Notes under the pieces: generated by a model
Seen by the model: only the letters and a program-made list of their open reading frames with translations
Told to the model about the DNA's origin: nothing
The model's database searches: none
Source of the DNA: Cycas panzhihuaensis
Taxonomy: Eukaryota > Cycadophyta
Length of the DNA: 64,000 bases
Assembly (NCBI GenBank): GCA_023213395.1
Contig: CM041465.1
Coordinates: forward strand, 172,243,741-172,307,740
Direction of reading: 5' to 3'
Made by a program: the position numbers and the translations under genes
Part shown: positions 57,980 through 64,000 of the stretch, in pieces
Layout of the letters: each line of letters opens with the position of its first letter
Numbering within the stretch: position 1 is the stretch's first letter

Positions 57980-58640
57980 TGGGATAGAACAAATCATGAG
58001 CCAAGCACATGAAGGTGTGGCAGGAGGCCATATGGGAAAAATGGCGACATGGTGGAAAGTGCTATCAACTGGATTCTAGTGGCTTACAATGTTTGAGGAT
58101 ATAAAAAAATGGATCAAAAAGTGTAACTATTGCCAGCACGTAGCGAAGCCAAGCCATCAGGACTGTTGGTCTCTCAAACCAATCCTACCTTTGGCACCAT
58201 TCGAGAAATGGGGCCTTAATTTCATTGGGCCTATCAAATTGGCAAATCGACATTCCCAGGGTCGATACATTATCGTTGCCACGAATTATATGACCAAGTG
58301 GGTGGAAGCGACTTCGTTAAGGAAAGACAATTCAAAAAGCATGGCTAGATTCTTGTATGAAGTGATGATCACACGCTATGGATGTCCATTGGAGATTGTG
58401 AGTGACCAAGGTGCACATTTTCTAAATCAAGTGATAGAAGAATAGACATTTAAATTCATGATCATTCATCGAAAATTGACACCTTACTATCCCCAAGCAA
58501 ATGGAAAGCCGAAAGCTCGAATAAAATCATTGAGGATTGTCTTTGAAAAATATGCAATGTAGGCAGATCTAATTGGGCAAAAAACTACAATTAGTGCTAT
58601 AGGCCTTCAAAACTACATACAAGACGATGACCGAACAAAC
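57980..58640 (+). pseudogene. RLG1 integrase core
   Basis: Zinc region: H-E-G-V-A-G-G-H (58010) and C-N-Y-C-Q-H (58125). The core has W-G-L-N-F-I-G-P near 58210, where the first catalytic Asp is Asn. V-S-D-Q-G-A-H-F near 58400 keeps the second. In the Y-Y-P-Q-A-N-G-K-P-K-A segment near 58490 the Glu is absent. With two of three catalytic residues gone it cannot be active. Confidence 0.82.
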
Positions 58641-58839
58641 ACCATTCTAGTTGGTGTATGAAATGAAGGCCATTCTCCCAATTAAATTCAAGATACCGAG
58701 CCTGAGAGTTGCCATAGCTTGTTGATTAGACGATTTCCATTCCTTATGAGAGTGACTACAACAACTAGTGCAGCTCGAGGAGACAAGAAATAGAGCAAAA
58801 TGGTTGTAGAACATTGAAAAGATGCAGCAAAAGGTGTAG

Positions 58840-59190
58840 CACAACCGCCACCTGAAGGCACCCCAATTTCAAGAAGGTGACCAAGTGGTGTTATATGATA
58901 GTAAGTTTCGTACACACCAGAGAAAATTGGAGATGTGGTGGTTAGGACCATATATCACCAATAAAATCTTCAATAATAACTCAGTTAGACTAAGAGAAAT
59001 CAATGGACCACAATTGCCAACCTTGGTCAGTGGCAATCTGCTAAAACCCTATTGTAGCCAGAGTACAACAAATCCACCAGAGGAATCAATTGGTTGTATC
59101 ATATCATGTTGTTTGACGTTGGAAACAATCGAGGTTGCCTCGGTGCCAGAATATGATTCCAATCTGGTATGTAAACCAAAAAAAAAATAA
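58840..59190 (+). pseudogene. RLG1 integrase C-terminus
   Basis: E-G-D-Q-V-V-L-Y-D-S-K-F begins near 58875, followed by W-W-L-G-P-Y (58935) and V-S-G-N-L-L-K-P-Y (59023), the usual SH3-like end of gypsy integrases, then a Lys-rich stop. There is no chromodomain. Confidence 0.75.
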
Positions 59191-59627
59191 AAATAAAAAA
59201 ATAGGAAAAATAACAGTAACTCCTATCATACACTTCAGCAATATGGCAATATTTAAAAAGTAAAAAAAGGGGGGTGGAGGGGGTGGGGGGGGAAGGGGAA
59301 GAGGGGGGAATGAATTTTAAGTATGTGTTCCTCTAAAATACACTATGAATTCCAAAAAGGAATGATATCAGGAACACATATAACAAAATAACATTGTGAC
59401 GAACTGTTATACCAAAACCTCAAAGTGTTAGTGGAAAGGACTTCCCACCAAGTAGACACATTACCTCCCCCACAGGTTGAATAGGATAGCCTTGCTTTCA
59501 GCAGCATTTCGGCGCCCCAAGGGCTCTGACTATAGTGGCGTTCACATGCATCGCCCCACCACCCCCATAAGCGATGTTGCTCCCAACAGGAGTCGAACTC
59601 GGGTCTTGGCTCTGATACCACTCATAG
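59191..59627. other. Non-coding stretch with G-rich tract and leader remnant
   Basis: No gene. A 40-base, almost pure G tract lies at 59269-59308. From about 59378 to 59627 the minus strand looks like the leader of the gypsy fragment next door, including a perfect Met-tRNA primer site at about 59610-59621 and a GAGTTCGACTCC motif. Confidence 0.6.
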
Positions 59628-60110
59628 TGATGCCACAAACCAAATTTATAGAAAAATAGGAAAATGGTATGTAATATCCAAGAAGAATGCAAGCTATCTA
59701 ATATTTGATGTCATACAAGAGAGTATTTGACCAAAAATTGAGAAATTAAGCTTTAATATGAATTGAGAATATAATAAATATCAACTACAACTTACAGAAA
59801 AGTCACTAGATGCTATCTTCCTCTTTGAGGTGAGGTTCCCTCCAAACTGTAGCCCTAAGGCCAAAAATGCAATAGCCATGATTCACTTTTGATGCCCTAG
59901 GAAGAGGCCGAAAATCCCTATAAATAGGTGGCACAAAAAGGTGCTAAACAACGCAGCCGAAAAGGAGGATGGAAGTCATCTAGAATAAACATTTAAAGTT
60001 GGCCAAAATACATTCTAAAGTCGGCTAGAAAATAAGGTAATTCCTACTTACTTTAAGTTGGCTAGACAACTCTTTAAAGATCGGCCAGATAAAAGGAAGG
60101 GAATGCTACA
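59628..60110 (-). mobile_element. Gypsy LTR fragment related to RLG2 (RLG3)
   Basis: A minus-strand LTR of about 480 bp, TGATGCC to GAATGCTACA on the plus strand. It shares with the RLG2 LTR the order GGGCATCA, GGCT(G/A), TTTTGGCC, GGGAACCTCACCTC and several GGCCGA/GGCCAGA motifs. A primer site lies on its inner side (59610-59621). Only a few hundred bases of leader remain, so the element is truncated. AACAC occurs at 59373-59377 and 60111-60115 and may be its target duplication. Confidence 0.65.
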
Positions 60111-60162
60111 AACACAAAGGGAAAAAAATAACTATACATTCCTACAAGCATTCTAACGGGAA

Positions 60163-61545
60163 ATGCATGGTATAAACGCAAAAATAAAAGTGCCAAATTA
60201 CCAAATCAAGCCTCATTTCGACATAACCAAGTCTCAAATTGATGAGTGTTACAAGAGCAAGCATTCTAGTTGTAGTGACAGTGAATCCACCATTCCAAAG
60301 TATCACACATTCCCACAACAAATGCACAAAACATATTCCAGGTTTTGTATTGAAACCCTAAAATTTCCTCTTGTTAGTGATAAGTATTGCTTCCTATTTT
60401 TCCATTGGTGGCCAAAATGAAAGTTGTAGCATGTCAAGAGAATTACCTACCCAAATTGAAAATGGAATTGGAAGGGTTACTAGCCTCATTCAAAAACAAG
60501 GTCAAAGTGACAAGATGGATAGAATACATGCATCTGGCTTCGTTGTATTGGGACCTAGAGTTAATGGAACAAACCTTATTGGAGTTAAAAGGAAAACGTC
60601 AAATGCATTCAATTGGATGTAGATATCATTCATACCATTACTGGACTTCCTAATGAGGGGAATGTCCCAACTTCTACCAAATGGTCAAAGGTGGACCGAG
60701 AGATATGGGTGATAGAGTTGTGCAAAGAAAATACCCAGATATTCTCTGATGGAATCGAAGTCGTGGCCATCAGGGATGTCAAAGTACAGTGGGTAGAAAA
60801 AGTGATCGTTACCTGATTTATTTCCAAATAGATATACACATATATTCCAAGGAACATGATGATAGTATTACCCCAAGTTTGTGATGGAATTTAGCTTAAT
60901 CAGTCTTAGTTCTTGGTCGTCAACATGAAACAACAAATCGAGGAGCTTAGCACTCATCCTTTCAGGCATCCCTCATTGTTGTTGGGCATAATAATCAATG
61001 TTTAGGAGTACAACCTCCTCAACAACCCATTCGGCCACGAGAGTCGTTGACTAAATAGTGGGTGGATGCATTCCCAGAATCTATTCAGGATTTGGAAATA
61101 AAAGGAAGAGTCAAGAAAGAGATGACAAAGATTTTGAAATGGTTACAATAAACACTAGGCAATCCCATTCATCACTGCTCTAAACAAGTACTGAAAAAGA
61201 GCACCAAAAGACAACAAGAGGAGGAGGAAAAAGAGACAAAGATTGAGCCATCATTGGAGGAACAAGCCCTAGTTGAGGAAGAATTCCCTCCTACCATGGA
61301 ACTAGGGGAAACATTCCCCTAATCAACACCAACAGAAGGAAAAGGACAACAAATAATTCAGATGGTGGAGGAGATGGAAGCAAGTTATAGGGTGAAAATT
61401 GCCACTTTATAGGAAAAATTAAAAGGAAAAAAAACAATCTTAGCCACTCTCAATTAATGAAGACATATTGAAAGCAAGCTTTAGCAGATCCAAGGCAGCA
61501 AGAGCAACCATGATACAGAGTGGGGAAGAAACAAAATTATTTTAA
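60163..61545 (+). pseudogene. RLG1 extra open region between pol and the 3' LTR
   Basis: I do not recognise this protein. Open pieces at 60163-60420, 60387-60653, 60613-60816 and then 61030-61545 in shifting frames read as one decayed gene. A Trp/Leu-rich helical part (W-I-E-Y-M-H-L-A-S-L-Y-W) is followed by I-T-G-L-P-N-E-G-N-V-P-T, and the C-terminal part is strongly acidic and Glu-rich. Extra frames in this place are known in Athila, Tat and Ogre groups, where they are sometimes called envelope-like. No signal peptide or membrane span is seen, so I would not call it an envelope. Confidence 0.5.
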
Positions 61546-61600
61546 AATTTTTGAAATGAGCAAGGATGCTCAACCCTTTTTGTTGACCCAAGATAGATGT

Positions 61601-62528
61601 TGAGGAAAAATTGGGTACCTAGGCCATTATAGACCATGGAAAAGTAGGAACATATGCTTATTCTAACATAAGGAATGTAGGAACGCATCACCATAGGAAT
61701 GCACATGAGAACGTATGCCAGAAAACCACTGAGAAAGTAGAAAACAACTCTTGGGGAATGCGTGACAATGTACATTCCCAAAAGGATTGTCTGCAACCAA
61801 GAATGCATGCAGAGCACATAGAAGAGAATGCATGGAATGCATGTCCAAAATTGAGTTGTACGTTCTAGATGCGATGACATCATCTATGGGCATACGTACA
61901 TACAGTCGTACGGATAGAATGTGTATTAATTAAGTGATTGTAAGGAAAGATTAAGTGGAAGATCGCTTTGTTATGAAAAGGAAGGGTTGTGACCATAAGT
62001 CACAACCATTCCCCTAAAAGGCATGTAATTTAGTATTTATTGGGGCTTGTTCCACCAATTTGGTGTAAGACTCGAGTTATTTGATCTTATGGCATATTCT
62101 CAAGCATGACAGTTGAGTTAATGAGTCATGTGATATGTTCTCTAGTGTGAGAGTCGAGTCATTGAGTCCTGTGATACATTCCTAGGTGTATAAGAGTGAA
62201 TATTGAAGCACATGTTATGATTCATGGCAGAATGCATGTAGGATACGCCCATTTTCAGTGATGTAAGGATATTGACAATGATATTGCTTAATATAAAAAT
62301 GAGTTACGTGGAATACTGAGTATCTTGTGCATAATGGTAATTTCATGGTGATTGTATGTTGGATTATTGATTGATGTATGGCATAATGATGCTGTTACAA
62401 TGTTTTATTGTTATGATAATTGTATGAGAAATTGATGATATGGCTATATTGACCAAGCCCTAACTAGACTACTGGTTAGTGATTTCTTGATAAGTGTACT
62501 TTCATAGGGTGAAAGTGAGAAGTCAACA
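61601..62528 (+). repeat. RLG1 3' LTR
   Basis: Uninterrupted copy of 928 bp, TGAGGAAAAA to GTCAACA. No clear polypurine tract precedes it, so the exact start may be a few bases off. Divergence from the split 5' LTR is visible throughout, consistent with an old insertion. Confidence 0.85.
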
Positions 62529-64000
62529 TTTCCTTCTAGGAGTTCCCACATCTCATTTCTCAAAACTAAATTCATTCTTTCTTGCATGGCTTTGTCCCAT
62601 TCGACTTTTCCATGTGCACCATCAAAACTTTATGATTCTTTAACATTCAAGACACTATTCACCAACACATAGTTGACTGAATGCAATGTTGTTCTTCTTT
62701 GTCCTTGACTTTGCAATTCTTGGTCTTTTGCATCTTGGAGCATTTTTATATACCATTAGGGAATGATCTTGTCGCGGTTGTGTTGATTTTTATTATTACT
62801 TGGAGCAAATTCAATGTTGCTATGAGGAGATTTTCATGGAGACTTCTTATTGCTTTCTTCTACATCGAAATTTGGAGAACCACCTTCTTCACAATCCTTC
62901 TAAATTTGTTCATCTAAAGGCCATATTAATTTAAAATTTCCAGTTGTGAGTCTTCAATTTTCATCAAAATCACATACTTACTTATATTTACATCTTTGGT
63001 TTTGATGTCAAGAAGATTATATGCTTTCGACTCCTCACTATATCCAATTAATATGCATTTCTTACTTTTAGAATTCATCTTAGTTCTTCCTTCCTTGGGT
63101 ATATAAAAGTATACAACACGACCAAATGTTCTTAAATGACCTATATGTGGCCCTCTGCCACTCCAAGCTTGTTTTGGGACAACATTCCTTATAGCCTTTT
63201 GTTGGACATCTATTAAGAAGACACAATGTAATATTTATAGCTTTTGCCCATAAACTATTTTCATGATTGGCAGCTTTCAACATGCTTCTTGCCATCTCTA
63301 CAATTGCCATGTTCTTTCATTCTATTATTCCAGTCTATTGAGGTGTAAAAGGGATAATAAATTGTCATGTTACCCCATGAGTTTTGCAGAATTTAGTGAA
63401 CTATCTAGATCTAAACTCTTCTTCATTGTGAAATCTTAATGCCTTTAAATGTTATCCACTTTGTTTTTCAGTCATTGCTAATAAGGATTTGAATACATTA
63501 TACACTTTTGATTTATTTTTCAAGAAATAAATTTATGCTTTTCTTGAAAAATCATTTTTAAAAATAGAAAAATATCATGCTCCACCAATAGACAATGTTT
63601 TAATTGGTCCACAAACGTCAAAATGAACCAACTCAAGTTGTACATTAGCCCTCTTGGTTGTGTCTTTAGCAAAGCTTTCTCTACTTTGCTTGCCCATAAC
63701 ACAAGTTGCACAAACTCCTTTATCTTCTTGACTTAACGTCAATCCAAACACCATATTGAGTCATTTTTGTGAAACATGACTATGAAATCCTAGACGACTA
63801 TACTGATAGTGCCATAATCTAAGAAATTTCCTTTAGTTGAGAAGGATTTTGTAGTGGAAGCCATAAATTTGTAAAAACCTCCTTTTACATTTCCTTCAAC
63901 TATGACTTTATTACTTTTGTCTTTAACATGACACTTCTCTCTATCAAATTCAACTTTAAATTGTTGGGTTGCTATCTAAATCACTGAAACTAAGTTTTTC
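62529..64000 (-). pseudogene. RLC3 pol, N-terminal half (INT and pre-integrase), runs off the window
   Basis: Continues RLC3 on the far side of RLG1. At the junction the minus strand encodes N-E-M-W-E-L-L, the RT start that should precede I-N-C-K-W-V-Y found at 17040-17075. Integrase follows at about 62950-63700: the C-terminal domain (63080-63310), an I-I-E motif with the catalytic Glu next to a stop at about 63318, and H-F-D-V-C-G-P near 63610. Pre-integrase sequence fills the rest to 64000. Protease, gag and the 5' LTR would lie beyond the window. Confidence 0.8.

Larger units (their letters stand above)
17086..62528 (+). mobile_element. RLG1: large Ty3/gypsy element (non-chromovirus), host of the nest
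   Basis: Two similar LTRs of about 900 bp, 17086-17703 joined to 43981-44262, and 61601-62528, bound an internal region that is about 9 kb once nested insertions are removed. It contains gag with zinc knuckles, protease with V-D-G-G-A, reverse transcriptase, RNase H and integrase in gypsy order, then an extra open region before the 3' LTR. There is no chromodomain, and the protease and integrase style is that of the Tat/Athila side of plant gypsy elements. It split copia RLC3. A perfect target duplication is not seen: TCCT occurs near both ends but two bases out of register. Confidence 0.85.

Noticed and set aside
59560-59632. tRNA-like sequence with GAGTTCGACTCC
   Set aside because: No cloverleaf can be closed. 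The neighbouring TGGTATCAGAGCC is a retroelement primer site next to an LTR.

Overview
This is an AT-rich block of nuclear DNA from a large-genome plant. It holds three short exons of one host gene at the left edge and is otherwise retrotransposons nested inside one another. The intron style, the copia and gypsy lineages and the long decayed nests suggest a seed plant, perhaps a gymnosperm, but nothing here fixes the species. There are no bacterial genes, rRNA genes or CRISPR arrays.

Layout. 1-1511, minus strand: three consecutive exons of a NOC1/CEBPZ/SLOW WALKER 2-like ribosome-assembly gene, with matching splice phases. 2555-7686: RLC1, a complete Ty1/copia element (minus), TSD TAGTC. 7899-15041: RLC2, a complete copia (plus), TSD TCTGA. 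About 15042-64000: a nest whose outer shell is copia RLC3 (minus), split into 15652-17085 and 62529 to the window end, with a SINE in or near its 3' LTR. Inside RLC3 sits RLG1 (17086-62528, plus), a large Ty3/gypsy element of non-chromovirus type. RLG1's 5' LTR is split by RLG2 (17704-43975, plus, TSD GATGT), a chromodomain gypsy. RLG2's gag is split by copia RLC4 (18774-31894, minus), whose 3' LTR is in turn split by copia RLC5 (18814-26224, minus, TSD TAAAT). RLG2's integrase is split by copia RLC6 (35382-42880, minus, TSD GATAT). RLG1's gag also took a solo copia LTR (45506-46033) and copia RLC7 (46341-53560, minus, TSD AGAAG), and its 3' region took a gypsy LTR fragment (59628-60110). The order of events is therefore RLC3, then RLG1, RLG2, RLC4 and RLC5, a five-level nest.

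RLC2, RLC5, RLC6, RLC7 and the solo LTR are one copia family. They share LTR palindromes, a Met-tRNA primer site and the same Gag start, but each carries a different tandem-repeat array in the leader. No element looks able to move by itself: stops, frameshifts or lost catalytic residues are seen in all. RLC4 is closest to intact, with a 760-codon gag-pol frame.

The most striking signal is in the 5' LTR and primer site of RLC7. Compared with its sister LTRs, every C is G from about 52918 to 53092, and then every G is C from 53103 to 53174, while A and T are untouched. This is either a consensus artefact or a strand-switching mutation cluster. A second oddity, disruption of CAG/CTG triplets in RLC2, RLC5 and RLC7, bears on the same question.
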